Assembly: GCA_019802505.1 (NCBI GenBank)
Contig: JAFMOC010000037.1
Span: 4,091,501-4,155,500, forward strand
Length of the DNA stretch: 64,000 bases
Source: Corydoras sp. C115
Lineage: Eukaryota; Chordata; Actinopteri; Siluriformes; Callichthyidae
Direction of reading: 5' to 3'
This document shows, piece after piece, positions 37,717 through 58,299 of the stretch. The translations under genes and the position numbers were made by a program. The notes under the pieces are model-generated. The model made no database searches, was not told where the DNA came from, and saw only the letters and a list, made by a program, of their open reading frames with translations. Each line of letters starts with the position of its first letter. Positions within the stretch are counted from its first letter, which is position 1.

Positions 37717-38997
37717 TCCAGTGAAAAAGACAAAAAGAAACATACTTGGAGTTCTTGCAGCAAATAGTTTATTTTCAGAACTTCTTTTTTACTTTATTTT
37801 ATTATTATTTTTAATTAAAGCTGTTTAAGAGTTTGACAGAAACACAAGGCATGCACTACAGGGTGACGTTTGATCATTTTAAAATTAGAATTGAAAGAAA
37901 ATCTCAGGTAGATTTTGCTCACCATAACCTAAACCATTCAAACGGAATTAAGCCCTAACGAAAAAAGAGCTTAATTGATTTAAACAGTTGTGTAGTAAAG
38001 CTGTCTTGCATTCTATTGTGAGTTCTTATCAGCCCAATGATGGGCTGGGCATTAAATTTAAAGCTAAATCTGAAGCCAAGTATCTTTCTCTTGTGAAATA
38101 ACAGAGATGTCTAAAAAATATAAAGAAGTAATGCAATTATTGCAATATTATAAACACACTACTTATGTTTATGAATGTTTATTAGACAATGTCATCGTCA
38201 TTGTAATGCACAAATATTAACATATTCTGCATGCTTAGAACATATTGTAACATCAGAGAACATTACCATCTGCACACATTAATCAAAAGCTATTAAATAT
38301 TTCAAATACATTATTTTACAAAAACCTTTTTAATGTAAACACAGTCAAATAAAAAGAACATTTTGGCAGTTCAGTAATCTTAAATAGAGGACTCATCAAT
38401 GTGACATAACAAAATTTTAAGCTTTCAATAGTTTAAAGCTAGTAAGTCAATAAAAAAACTCATAATATTACAATCAATCAAGAAAAAATTAGAAGGTACT
38501 GAGCAGAGTGTTATAGAACTCTTTGTGGCGTAATTAGCTCAACATTTCTTTTACTCACAGTAATGTATGGATTGATTCAGTAATGCATTAAAGTACAAAT
38601 ATTGTATTTACTGTAAGGGTTTTTCTAATGAACTCCTTATAATATGTTTTTATTTAATTACACAGTGATGACAGTGTGTATAAATTCAGGTCACCTGTAT
38701 CCAAGTACACCTGGTTTAGGGCACATGCCCAAACATCATGGGGAAATGTCTCTTTATCTCATTCGATCAGGGATCTCATACAGGAACTTAAATATCAGGT
38801 TAATTTCCCATAAAGATAACCAGCTGTCTTTCTTCAATGGCAGCATTATAATTCACTCTCATCTTGTGCAACTGTCATGGTCTTCCCACTCCGAGCCAAT
38901 GAAATTAGATTCCTCTCAATCCACATTCTTACCACTTTGATAAGGTAGAATATCCTTCTCAAATATATCTTACAGGATGTTTTTTTTTTAATTATTT
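37717..38997. other. AT-rich non-coding stretch
   Basis: No gene or repeat recognised. Confidence 0.45.
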
Positions 38998-39009
38998 AAG
39001 TTCAGAGCT

Positions 39010-39357
39010 GGGCGGCACGGCGGCTTAGTGGTTAGCACGTTCGCCTCTCAGCACTAGGGATTCCCGGTTCGAATCCCCATCTGGGTGAAGTTTCCATGTT
39101 CTCCCCGTGTCCGCGTGGGTTTCCTCCGGGTTCTCCGGTTTCCTCCCACAGTCCAAAAACATGGATCAAGTTAATTGACTTCTCTAAATTGCCCCATATA
39201 GAGTGTGTTGGAGTATGTGCGTGTGTACCCAGCGATGGACTGGCGCCCTGTCCTGGGTCTATCTGCCCAGCGCCCAAGACGTTCTCCCCTGGATGGGCAT
39301 GGGGAACCCCACCGCGACCCTAATAGAGGATAAAGCGGAAGATAATGAATGAATGAA
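39010..39357 (+). mobile_element. tRNA-derived SINE, full length, 12-bp target duplication
   Basis: AAGTTCAGAGCT at 38998-39009 and 39358-39369. Intact A/B boxes and a (TGAA)n tail. Confidence 0.95.
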
Positions 39358-39369
39358 AAGTTCAGAGCT

Positions 39370-41017
39370 CTGTCGTGACCAAACTATGTTTGGTTTAGTT
39401 TTAGTTTGTGGCTATGTATAAATAGCGGATACTAAATTTAAAAACACTGAACATACATCTATATGAACTCTTCTAATGTATGCCACTTGTATGACGAATG
39501 CTTTTCTGGCCTGTCTTCTTCAGATTTTGACCTGAAGGTAGAATCCGACTTTTTTTTTTATTTATTTTGCAGGCCTACAAACTCCTGCAACTGCGATCTT
39601 TAAAGAAGTGTGAACATTGTTTAATACATATGATTGTCATAAACATGGCAGCATTAATCTATGAAATCTACAATTCTGTGATTTTACACTGGTTGGTCTT
39701 TACGCTTTACTGCTCACTCAAAAAATATAACTTGCCCTGAAATAGAGAAGACGTCTATTATGAATGTGAAAAAAAAAAAAGATAATGGAAGAAATTACGA
39801 AGACCCAAAAATACGCTTCATCAACAGCAAAGCAATTATAATAAGGCACTTTGGTAAATGTCAAAATGTGCAGTCGGTTTACAACAATATAGGAATGCCC
39901 CATCGTCAACTGTCTTGTTCTTTGAACATTTGTCTTTTACATTGTCTCTATACAATGAAAAATTGAAAGTAAATATTATTTCATAATGTTTCAAGATGAA
40001 ACGTGTCATTATGTCTGTAGTAAAAAAAATGTAGAAATTATTAAATCAGAACATAAAGCAATAAAGGATAAAGTACCACTAAATACAACGGTCAACACAG
40101 GAAGTGTTTCGTCTTAAAATGAAAGTTGGGATTGATTCACGGTGTTAAAAGAAGCATGATTCATTTCTTACAATGTCGTGATAAAGGTCAGCATGGGTGC
40201 AATCAACACTTTAAAGTGAATGAGTCATTTTAAAAGAACTTTAAGCAGGATAAAGGAACTGTTAAAGGAACCGCTGTGAAACGTGTGAGCAGTGGGTAGA
40301 AAGTCCTTGTAATCATAAAAAAAAAGTCAACCGGTAAAATATAAAAAATCATACAGTTTAGCAATGAATGTGCTCATAAACCTTGGTTGCTTGTTTGTGA
40401 AACAAGAGGCATGAACCTTGTCAAATATAAAGTAGTGTTGTAAATGTTGCATGAATACATGAGGACTTGCACTTCAATCCTAAAGTACTCATTTCAATTA
40501 AAAAAATAAAATAAAATCCTGAAATTTCCGTTGGTAATGTGGTATAGTATGGAATCTGTGGATTTGGGAATGTGTGTAAGTGCCACAGCAGCTTTGTAAT
40601 CACTCTTTTAGTTAGTGACAATATATGAAGTTTGGCTTTTGTGTGTGTTGGTTTTCACATTTTTTAAATGCTAATGGAACAAAGACTATTCTACAGCATT
40701 GTGTATCCTGGTCTCTGTTTATCTAGTGCATTATCTACGGTATGTGTTTCATTATTGATCGTGGGAGACTAGAGGTAATGTGACATTTTAAATATTGCTT
40801 TTAGGTGCATTCATCACATCACTGTGTCTATTTAAAATGTACTTGTTTAAATGTTTAAACACGCCCACACACACACACATTTTAACTAATCCAATTTAAT
40901 AAATGTGCCAGGTTTCTGGAAAGTGTATTGTGACATATTTTAGTACTTATTTAAAAAATTACTATTGTGCAATAATATTATTAATCTGGTCTTTGATCTG
41001 GATCATGTGACTGATGT
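39370..41017 (-). other. 3' flank of glis2, probable 3'UTR
   Basis: Follows the glis2 stop codon on the - strand. No other gene was recognised. The end of the transcript cannot be placed from sequence alone, as several reverse AATAAA sites exist. Confidence 0.4.
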
Positions 41018-48526
<7,509 letters not shown>

Positions 48527-48599
48527 GGCGTTGTCTTTGTAATTTGATGCAAATCTAGGTAAAAACAAATAACACAATAAATACAAATTACGATTTATT

Positions 48600-49279
48600 G
48601 TTAGACTGTTTGTTAAATATTTTACATCTCTCTCTCTCTTTATATAGAGCACTGCATGAGAACTATAGCTTTAATATTTTTAATACTGTTATACCCGTGT
48701 CTAAAATCAAACAAATAAATACATGTACAATAAGTACATAAAACAAACAAGACTGTAGTGTAATGACAGCTGCTCTGCAAAGCTCAAAATTCAATCTAAA
48801 GGTAATTAGCACCATCTGCTGGTGCCTGCATGTATCTGCATGTGAACACACTGTTTTACGCTCTATGATAGAACCCGCAGTTAAATAAAATTTAATGTTG
48901 ATGCTACATGTATGACAAGATTGGTCTGAAGGAATTCCTTCAGTCACCACTGAACCTTGACATCAAACCTACCAACCAACTTTGAAAATGAGCTAGAAAA
49001 CTGACCGTGAGCCAGGAATTCTCATCCAAAATCAGTGCTGGATCTTACAAACGGTTTTATTTTCCCTGAATGAGTTGGCAACAGGCACTGCAAAGCCTTG
49101 TGGAAAAACTTCAAAGGTAATCAAAAGCTATTACCGCTGGTAGGAGGAAAAACTTCATGGTTATAGAATGGCATGTTCAATGAGTTCATATAGACATAAC
49201 AGTGACAGGTCCTCAAAAGTTTGTCCTATGTGAATAAATGCATGAACAATTGCTTTCTCTCTCTCTTTTACAGAGGGAG

Positions 49280-49322
<43 letters not shown>

Positions 49323-50400
49323 TCTGCATGAAACCAAATGGAAAAAGACAGTCTGAATTAACTTTGACTGCAAGTGATTTACATTTCTTTCTGCTACACA
49401 CACAATCGTCCATGCATGCAGTGCTGACGGAGTATGGTTGTCTCGGCATCTGGCCTATATCTACACAATGTGTGCGTGCATAAAGCAGACTGCCAATCTC
49501 TGCTTTTTTCAAATACTCCATCTAATAAATCCCACATTTATGTAAAAAAATTTGCAGTGTTTAAAAAGCCCCTCTATATTTACACATTATTTTGGAAATA
49601 AACACAAACATGTCATGCAGACACTATGCTGTCAATTCACACAGTCCAGAGAGTAATCAGGAAAGGAAGTCAGAAATAAGACAGTATTTATAAATATGAC
49701 GAACAGCATAAATAAATAAAACGCATTTAAGATTATTACTGTTGGAATACATGACTCATTTCTAGCGATAAAAAGTTACTAACTGCACATATAATGAGAT
49801 TACACCATTTGAATGACAAACATTAGACCTCACAAAATATAGACAATAGTGTGAAATGGAAATTAAGAATTTAGTGATGATGAAGAAACTGTACTTGCAA
49901 ATTTTTGGTGCTGTTATAGTGTGCTATTAGCGAATATAAATATTTTTTTCTAGTGCGATTATGAAGATGGTAAAAATAACTTATAGTCAGACCAAATACA
50001 AGTACTAACAAAATTTACCACATTACAGTTACAATAACTGTCAAAGCTTGCCTTGTTTTATAACCTGTTATTTTCTTTAGATGTTCTATATTTTCTGACT
50101 GTTACTTAAACAACATTTTCATCATTGATCATATTTTTCATATTTTTTCCCCCTTGTCTCTAAACAAACTGTAAGCTGTAGTTCATGCAGTGGATTTCAG
50201 TTCCACACAATGTACAACTGTAGCAGAGAAGACATGGGGCTGAGCCATATGGAGAAAAATATATCAGTTAATAAAAACGATGATATAAATCAAATCACTA
50301 TTTCTTTCATGCCCAATGTTTACCTTTTAACTATTGAAGATTAATATTATCAATATAATATTATTTACATATTTCAAATAAATTGTCAAAATTATGTCAA
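48600..50400. other. upstream region / possible first intron of glis2
   Basis: No exon recognised. It contains a (CT)n-(GA)n low-complexity hairpin at about 49253-49319. Otherwise it is AT-rich. Confidence 0.45.
49274..49319. repeat. (GA)n microsatellite next to an inverted (CT)n run
   Basis: The CT run at 49253-49267 and the GA run here are complementary and can fold back on each other. Confidence 0.9.
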
Positions 50401-50406
50401 AATCAA

Positions 50407-50752
50407 GGGCGGCACGGTGGCTTAGTGGTTAGCACGTTCTCCTTTAATCACTAGGGATTCCCAGTTCAAATCCCCATCTGGGTGGAGTTTCCATGTTCTC
50501 CCCGTGTCCGCGTGGGTTTCCTCCAGGTTCTCCGGTTTCCTCCCACAGTCCAAAAACATGGATTAAGTCAATTGAGTTCTCCAAATTGCCCCATATAGAG
50601 TGTGTCTGTGTGTGTGAGTGTGTGCCCAGCTATAGATTGGCGCCCTGTCCTGGGTGTATCTGCACAGCGCCCGAAACGTTCTCCCCTGGATGGGCATAGG
50701 GAACCCCCCCCCCCCTAGTAGAGGATAAAGCGGAAGATAATGGATGGATGGT
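50407..50752 (+). mobile_element. tRNA-derived SINE, full length, (GGAT)n tail
   Basis: The duplication TGTCAAAATCAA/TGTCAAAATTAA differs at one base. The head has several substitutions (CTCCTTTAATCACTAGGG), so it is somewhat older. A C-run replaces the ACCGCGACC block. Confidence 0.92.
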
Positions 50753-51014
50753 TGTCAAAATTAATAGGTCACAAAGTGTACAGTAGATTCAAACTGTCTA
50801 AAACCCACAAATAAAAAGACAAAACAATTTGTATAGATCTTTTTTCTCAGTGAGAATTCAAGCAGTTTTCAAATGTAAACAAAGGACAACGGAAACCAAA
50901 TAGATATTGTATATATTGTAAATGTCACAAGAAAATTGTAATATCATACTGTACTGCTGCCAGGGTGTTAACCAGGAAAAAGTTCATTACTTATTGTAAT
51001 TTGTGGTAATGGCA

Positions 51015-51665
51015 CGGAGCTGAGGGAGCTGAGAGTCATGAGAGACAGATGTGCACTGAGGAAAAGAAGAGTGGAGGTTAACAGGAATAAAACCCAGCAT
51101 GTGTGTGTGAATGAAAGGGAGGATGGAAGAAAGGTTAAGTTGCAAATCGTTAAAGTAAAGAAAGAGAATGAGTTTAAATATTTGGGGTCGAATGGCAAAG
51201 TAATAAAGAATGTGGTAGAGAGGAAAAGAAGCAGGGTGGAGTGGATGGTGTAGAGTTGCAGGAGTGATCTGTGATAGACGAGTATCTGCCAGATTGAAAA
51301 AAAAGTTTAGAGACCAGCAATGAGGCCTGCAAATTTGTGCGGCTAAGAAATGGTTGCTTTGAACAAAAGGCAGAAGAGGGAACTGAAAGCAGCAAAGGTG
51401 AAGATTCTATAATTCACATTGGGAGTAACAAGATTATGAAGAAGGTGATTAGAGAAACACAGAAGGGAAGATTGAGGTTATTTGAACAAATTTAAAGGAA
51501 ATATAGCATTTGCACTTGCAAAAAGATGATGAGATGAAGCCACCATGCAGAAAAAAGTGTTGGAAGGCCAGAGAAGTGGTTTATGTGGAGACAGGGCAAA
51601 AAGGAGAGAATAACGTTCTGCCGTGGCACCCCCTAATGGAAACAGCTAAACGTGGAAGAATTACT
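51015..51665 (+). mobile_element. decayed LINE reverse-transcriptase fragment (RTE-like)
   Basis: The 51038-51253 frame contains RKRRVEVNRNKTQHVCVNER and EFKYLGS, the pattern of the region just after the reverse-transcriptase core in common fish non-LTR elements. Broken frames follow, and the 3' end has a TGCCGTGGCACCCCCTAATG block like the end of those elements. Stops and frameshifts are frequent. The class assignment is from memory. Confidence 0.65.
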
Positions 51666-52061
51666 TTTAATCAGCTGTTTAAATCTGACTTTGTTGTATA
51701 TAGGGATGAGACCATTAATCATTTTTGCAATTAATTGTGATTTAAAATATTACAATTAATTAATTGCAAGAGTGTTTCATCATCATGACAACATCCATAA
51801 GAAAAATATGCGTTATACTGATAGCCAGAACTTTATTTTTGTGAGAGTTGCGCCACTTGGTTTAAAGTTACACTTTACAGTTTTCATTGAAATGGACACA
51901 CCACTATATACTTTAAGGGACACAGATTGTGTTTTTACTTGATTGTGTTTTTACTTAATGAGATACTTTGTATTTGCATTGCCTTCTTAATAACAGAATT
52001 CTATTTCATGTATACATTACATAAAATAACAAACATAAGAAGCCGTGCATTATTCCTGGTG

Positions 52062-52459
52062 TAGGGCTGTCTTCAACTAAGGATTTTCATAGTCGAATCT
52101 GATTCGTCAGATTTTCCCTATAGTTGACTGATAGTCGAATCAGTTAAAATTTCACCACAAGATGGCGCTATAAGCGTGGTTTTTAAAAAAGTTTTTTTAA
52201 ATATTCTGTTATATATTTTATATTGTTAAAGCGCACACATCATTTAAAAAAAATATTAACAGAAATTAGGATGATTTTATTTGACAAAAGGCTATATATA
52301 TAACGAAAAACAAAGACATTTCATGTAAAAACTAATGCTTAGCAGCAGCCATGGGCACACCCATGTGGTCAAAATGGTACATTCGACTATGAGGTTCATA
52401 GTCGACTACGGTTCTCCGAATCGAATCGTCGAATCAGCGAATATTGCAGCTTACCCCTA
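52062..52459 (+). mobile_element. hAT MITE, copy 3 (398 bp)
   Basis: Same family as the two dnaja3 intron copies, with a perfect 8-bp target duplication TCCTGGTG (52054-52061 and 52460-52467). The ends are TAGGGCTG and TACCCCTA. The middle is about 40 bp shorter and clearly diverged, so this copy is older or from a different subfamily. Confidence 0.92.
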
Positions 52460-52602
52460 TCCTGGTGATTTCTTAAACTTTTTTTTTTAATCAATTTAAT
52501 TAATGCATAATAATCTTAATAATCATGATCATTTCTTGGACAATAATCTTCAAAATTACCTTCTCAAAAAGTACCTTCAAAATCTGTAATCGTCTTATCC
52601 TT

Positions 52603-52677
52603 AGAGCTTTTCCTACATGCTTAACAGTGTTTATATCTGGTGATTGATGAAAACAAGAACAACGGCATAAATTCCAG
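52603..52677. repeat. 75-bp direct repeat, copy 1
   Basis: From AGAGCTTTTCC to AAATTCCAG; identical by eye to 53864-53938. Similarity stops at both edges. Confidence 0.95.
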
Positions 52678-52899
52678 GCATGGTTCAAATGTTAAAGTGG
52701 AGAATACGATCTGGTTTGGTTGCAAAGCTATCACACAAATTGTCTTAAGAGCCCCAAGACCTAATTTTGTCTGGGTCTGTGAATTCTCACATTATGGAAG
52801 CTCTAAAGGACAGCACTTCTTTAGATGGTAAAAAGATGTGTAATTATTACCCGGCTTTGTGAGAACATGCTTTTAACATGATATGCATTGCACACTGCT

Positions 52900-53060
52900 G
52901 TGTTGATCGTAGACAGTGGAGTGCTGTCACCTTACAAAGCACAGGTTCAGTTCCTGGGCAAAAGGCCAGCATCCCTTTTTTGTGAAGTTTACATAATCCA
53001 CTGAATGGGTCTGGAAAGGTTTTCTCCCACAGTCCAAATACGTGTAATTCAGGTTAACCT
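52900..53060 (+). mobile_element. ancient SINE remnant
   Basis: GGTTCAGTTCC (decayed B box) followed by TTTTCTCCCACAGTCC matches the order of the dominant SINE at low identity. Confidence 0.5.
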
Positions 53061-53408
53061 AATATACAAACTTTGTCTCTAGGTTAAAATGTGTATATAA
53101 ATGTGTTTGGCTGCCATGTTAACTGGCAAACTGTGCAGGGTATTTCCCTGAATTTTGCCTGTACCTCCCTCAACTGTAATAAAGACAAACAGATTAAAAA
53201 AATGAATGCATATTTGATCAAGTTTATTCATTTATATATTACTTTTTACAATACAGCATTGTCTCAAGAGGGCCATCTGCATACAGCATACAGCTAATCA
53301 AAAAAACAAATACTTTAGTGCATGAACAAACTTCAACCCATCTCTTCTCAAACAGCCCTGCTTACACTGATTTTCTTCCCTCTTGCTCCCAGCTACAGAC
53401 TACCCTTG

Positions 53409-53410
53409 TG

Positions 53411-53466
<56 letters not shown>
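53409..53466. repeat. (CA)n microsatellite
   Basis: About 28 CA units. Confidence 0.96.
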
Positions 53467-53467
<1 letters not shown>

Positions 53468-53863
53468 AGTCCTTCCCTCCCTCATCATTCCTCTGTACTT
53501 TGCCAGTTATTTTCCCTCCTTACTTGCCTCCTACTTTCCAAAACACACACGAATGACCTGAAGTGACTGTCTTCACAGCTTGCTGTTCACTGGAGCTGGG
53601 TCTCTCACCCATGACAACCCAAAACTGTACTTTTTTATATATACACACACCAATACAACTATTTCACCACACAGGACCTGAATTAAATGTAACAAGGATT
53701 ATAATCTAAACCTCAAAAATCAAACAGAAAATGCACAAAAACATTTGCATTGCCATTTAAACTAGATGAAATTAAAGTCTTATTTGTGTCTCATTGGTTT
53801 TTGGTGAGAGGACATAAGTTTGGGGTACTGTAGGGATGGGGTGTGTTTTACAGTCTGCGCTTC

Positions 53864-53938
53864 AGAGCTTTTCCTACATGCTTAACAGTGTTTATATCTG
53901 GTGATTGATGAAAACAAGAACAACGGCATAAATTCCAG
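53864..53938. repeat. 75-bp direct repeat, copy 2
   Basis: Identical by eye to 52603-52677, about 1261 bp away in the same orientation. The surrounding sequences are unrelated. Confidence 0.95.
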
Positions 53939-54484
53939 CTCAGTTAAGTTTAGCAGGGTTTAAAAAACAACTGGTTTAACACTTGGAACAAATTTGTGTT
54001 TTTAGTGGTGTTTAGTTTTTTGTCTACAAAAATATACTTGAAGTTTAAATATTTTAAGGTAATTAAATAATGATCTGCATAATAAACACACCTGTAATAG
54101 TAGTTTATAGTCATTTACAGTTTAAATACTTGCTGTTGTTGATCTGCTGTTTGTTTCAGTTCCAACCCCTAACATTCCTCAGGGTGCACATTCACTCAGT
54201 TTGTTTTCTTCTGTAGAAGAGTGTAGAAGAGCAGAAATGCAGCGAAATGTGCCAAGCTCATAAACAATAACACAAACCAGCTGCATGAGAAAATGGGAAC
54301 AAGAGAGAAAGTATTGGGCGTTGGGGGTGGGGGGGAAAGCGACAGACAGACAGAAATCAAAGCAAAATTATGGAAAGGTTATGTACATTGTGTTGGATGG
54401 CAGGTAAGGTGGAGGATGATGTGTGAACTACAGTTCAATATGGCAGGTAGTGCTTGATATTTGGTGAAAAGATTAGGAGGACAG

Positions 54485-54780
54485 GTACTGTACAAGATAT
54501 TACAGGTTTGGAAGAACTGTTCAGGATGCTGATTACTGTGCCAGATTCTACAGATTTAAAGGAACAGTTTGGGCGGGTGGGGGCGTTCTGTGCCAGATTC
54601 TAGGAGTTTAAAGGAACAGTTTTTCAAGAGGAGTACTGTGCCAGATGTTACAGGGTTAGAAATAGGGTTCTGGAGGTTGAGTATTGTGCCAGATGCTACG
54701 AGTTTGGAGGAACAGTTGACGAAGGTGGGTACTGTACCAGCTGCAATAGGTTTAAATAGAGAGTTTGTAAGGCTGGGTAT
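54485..54780. repeat. degenerate 48-bp minisatellite, about six units
   Basis: The unit is roughly TACTGTGCCAGATNCTACAG, then GTTTAAAGGAACAGTT, then a G-rich end. Units begin near 54487, 54535, 54585, 54633, 54681 and 54729. The last four read in one open frame as 16-residue repeats starting VPD and containing a SLKEQF/SLEEQL-like part. A one-base shift separates them from the first two. No start context or splice signals tie it to a gene. Confidence 0.8.
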
Positions 54781-55195
54781 GAGAGATTTGTTGCAGTTTT
54801 CTGGAATAGTTTAGAAGGCTTGTTTAGGATTGTAATTTCTTTTTTGCATAATTGAAGGTACAGCGGAGGATGCTGGGTACACTGCAAAATTAAGTTCATG
54901 TTGGATCATGGTATATAGATTAAACAACTTTAAGAATATTTAGTTTAACTAAGACTATTGCTTTGAATTTGACTGCTCCATCAACCAAGCTGAGATGCTG
55001 GGGGAAGCCCCTTTTCTTTTCCAGTGTCTACAGGTGAGCAGCGCCAATGGGGTGAGAAATGTGATACTCAAGCCATCAGGAAGCAACCGCGGCTAGCAGA
55101 ATTAAAAGCATCATACTGCATGCCACTGAATTGTCCTTTTAGAGGGAAATGGAGTGACTTATGGAGCTCTGTTGCAGGCATGCTCACTTGGAATC

Positions 55196-55469
55196 ATTCA
55201 TTCATTCATTATCTCCCGCTTTATCCTCTATTAGGGTCGCGGTGGGGTTCCCCATGCCCATCCAGGGGAGAACATCTCGGGCGCTGGGCAGATAGACCCA
55301 GGAAAGGGCGCCAATCCATCGCTGGGCACACACTCACTCACACAGACACTCTATATGGGGCAATTTTTTTTTGAGAATTCAATTGACTTGATCCATGTTT
55401 TTGGACTGTGGGAGGAAACCGGAGAACCCGGAGGAAACCCACGCAGACACGGGGAGAACATGGAAACTC
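55196..55469 (-). mobile_element. tRNA-derived SINE, head missing
   Basis: Runs from the (TTCA)n tail complement through the body and stops at ATGGAAACTC before the tRNA-like part, where an A-run begins. No clear target duplication. Confidence 0.9.
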
Positions 55470-55480
55470 TCAAAAAAAAA

Positions 55481-56570
55481 AAATCTCAAAAGCAGAAGAT
55501 TATGGAGATGTCAGCGGTTTGCATCGTGATTTTTCGACTCCTCCAGAAAAGATTGACATTTCCAACATAGGGATCACATGCTATCTGAGACATCTTTTGT
55601 CTCTACGCAAGGTATGTAGGATATGCATGTGGCTTTATGTATTTTAAAAGCATATGGCTTTTATTACATTGTTTTAATAACACTTTGTTTTACATAAAGA
55701 ATTCTGGAAAAAGTTAACTATAGAATTATTAATCTCTTATCATGTGCCTTTTAAAGATGCTTTGTTAAAATATGTATCAGAATTTTGAACAATGACGCTT
55801 TTGATCTAAATAAAATTTTTATTAAGAGTTATATTCTTTACACCACACATTATTTAGGGGAGAGAATTTAGGTACTTTTGTATAAATAAATCTCATGTCA
55901 ATGGCCATCTCCGTTTTTCTTGGTAGACTTTCTTTTCTCTTGCCTTCTGCTTCTATTTTCTACCCTTTACTTCCCCCCATACACGAAGAGCTACAGGAAT
56001 TTTCTCCATGTTTGTTTTGGAAATACATTAGCCTGAGGGGATCACCATGATGTGTGTGTGTATGTGTGTGTGTATGTGAGAGTGAGAGAAAAAGAGAGAG
56101 AGAGAGAGAAAGAGAGAGTGTGTGTGTGCAAAAGACAGGATTTGAGGTGGTTGACATCTCACCAGAAAAGAATGTCTTTTCATGATACTTTACCAAACCA
56201 CTAAACCGGATGACCTTCCCACACACACTTACAGTCATGGCAGATCTCTTTCCAGAGCGGGTGTGCTGCAGACATTTGCTAAGTTCTTACACTCCGTTGC
56301 ATCATTATAGCTCTGCAGTTTGGAATTGTTTTTCATTCTCCGGCACTTTATTCAAGTGTCTCAATCTTTATCTGAAATGCTGTTCTTACACCATCATCCA
56401 TCTTCTATCCTATATTAACACTGCCTGATTTCTAATACTGAAAGATTTTGTAAACATTATTTGTTACCCGAATTCATTTCTGGAGTTTAAACCCCACTTC
56501 TTCGGAAAGAAATCTCAAAAGCAGATGATTCTGGAGGTGTCAGTGACGCATTTACTATGACATTTTCTTA
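55481..56570. other. non-coding stretch with a short imperfect direct repeat
   Basis: AATCTCAAAAGCAGA followed by GATTATGGAGATGTCAG at about 55482 recurs in altered form at about 56511. A GT/GA-rich patch lies at 56050-56126. No gene was recognised. Confidence 0.45.
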
Positions 56571-56663
56571 AATATAGAAATCTGTATATATAGTATATTT
56601 AACTTCCTATTCCACATCTGTGAGCATAAAATTTTAAATTAGTCACCTTTTATAACAGACTTC

Positions 56664-57259
56664 ACTCCAATGCTCATCTAGGGGCGAGTGTGTTGGACAC
56701 TGGGCAGACACACCCAGGACAGGGCGTAAATCTATTGCTGGGGGGGGGACACAATATATGGGACAATTTACTGTAGAGCACGGTGGCTTAGTGGTTAGCA
56801 CGTTCGCCTCTCAGCGCTAGGGATTCCCGGTTCGAATCCCCATCTGGGTGGAGTTTCCATGTTCTCCCCGTGTCTGCGTGGGTTTCCTCCGGGTTCTCCG
56901 GTTTCCTCCCACAGTCCAAAAACATGGATCAAGTTAATTGAATTCTCCAAATTGCCCCATATAGAGTGTGTCTGTGTGAGTGAGTGTGTGCCCAGCGAAA
57001 GATTGGCGCCCTGTCCTGGGTCTATCTGCCCAGCGCCCGAGACGTTCTCCCCTGGATGGGCATGGGGAACCCCACCGCGACCCTAATAGAGGATAAAGCG
57101 GGAGATAATGAATGAATGAATTTACTGTAGAGCATTCAATTTACCTTGATCCGTGTTTTTGGACTGTGGAAGGAAACCCACACGGACACAGGGAGAACAC
57201 AGAAACTCCAACCAGATTGGGATTCCAACCTGGATCCCCAGCACCGAGAGGAGAACATG
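56664..57259 (-). mobile_element. old SINE split by a younger SINE
   Basis: The left part (56664-56780) and right part (57120-57259) are diverged body and head sequence in - orientation that line up once the inner element is removed. Confidence 0.82.
56781..57119 (+). mobile_element. young SINE nested in an old SINE
   Basis: Bracketed by ATTTACTGTAGAGCA (56766-56780 and 57120-57134), a 15-bp duplication of host SINE sequence. Essentially consensus-like apart from a truncated first few bases. Confidence 0.94.
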
Positions 57260-57566
57260 CTAATCTGGTTCAAATATCTATTTTTAGAACTATCCAAGAC
57301 ATAGCATTAGATCAGTACAGCCGGGGTTCCGGACCAGTATCAGCGATGACAACAAATCTCTGCATTATCGTTTCAAACCTTTAAAACCGTTCATTCAGTC
57401 ACGTGACCCTTCGGTTTATCGGTTAATACCATCACGGCCCAACCCGCGTAGCAACCACATGTCATATTGATACAGCACTGTGATTAATAAGTCTTTATAA
57501 GCTTTATAAAGCAGAGCATGCGATGGTTAAGCAGCAGACAGTTCGTATGAGAGCTGAAATGTTTAC

Positions 57567-57720
57567 CTGAGGTGATTTAGTCGGAGTTCAGCGTTTCGTC
57601 CGTCAGTAACTCTATCACGCCGTTGCTTTCTGCAGATGAACAAGCACCATGAAAAAAAAAAGATTTCAAAAAAGAAAAAAGAGAAAATGGCTCCAGCCTT
57701 TCCAGCTCGTGTCCTGTTTC
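57567..57720 (-). other. possible 5' noncoding exon of glis2
   Basis: The - strand donor CTCAG|GTAAAC ends an exon-like segment at 57567 in a locally GC-richer, CpG-containing area (about 57400-57980). It lies about 9 kb upstream of the glis2 ATG, a plausible leader exon. A 12-codon upstream frame occurs in it. The link to glis2 is inference, and the 5' limit is arbitrary. Confidence 0.3.
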
Positions 57721-58241
57721 TTCAGCCTTCGTGTAAACTTGCAGCGCTCAGAAGTTCTCTAGCTAATGTTCACTATTGTTCCTGATAGTCAATAACCGAT
57801 AGACAACCCGCTATATTTACATCAACTGTCATCAAAGGAATCCGATTCAATAAAGAAAAATGTCGATTTACTTTACAGAAAAACAGCAGCATCGCCTCGA
57901 GACGACGCCTGTCAAATGTGTGTCTCTCTCTCTCCCTCTGTCTCCTTCTCTCGCTCTCTCTGGTCACATGACAGAGCTCGGCTTGACCAGCTGTTTGTCC
58001 TAATTCTCGTCTTATTCACTTCAAAGTGCACTATTTATTATAACCCAGCAGTGATCAGGTCGATAGTACAGTAACAAGATGCTTTGACACTTTGCTTTAA
58101 AGGTCTTTTAAATGCTATCGGTTTTGAACGAAGCCCAGTCCTTTATTGTGTTGTCTCATCTTATTAACTGGAGTTATCCTCATTTTTTAACACGGGTTAA
58201 TCGACGCCACCTAGTGGTGAATTTAATAAAAACAGCATTTT

Positions 58242-58271
58242 TACAAAAAAAAAAAAAAAAAAAAAAAAAAA
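58242..58271. repeat. poly(A), about 30 nt
   Basis: A homopolymer shortly before a SINE. Confidence 0.9.
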
Positions 58272-58299
58272 ACACCACATCACGACCGACCTGTTTAGG

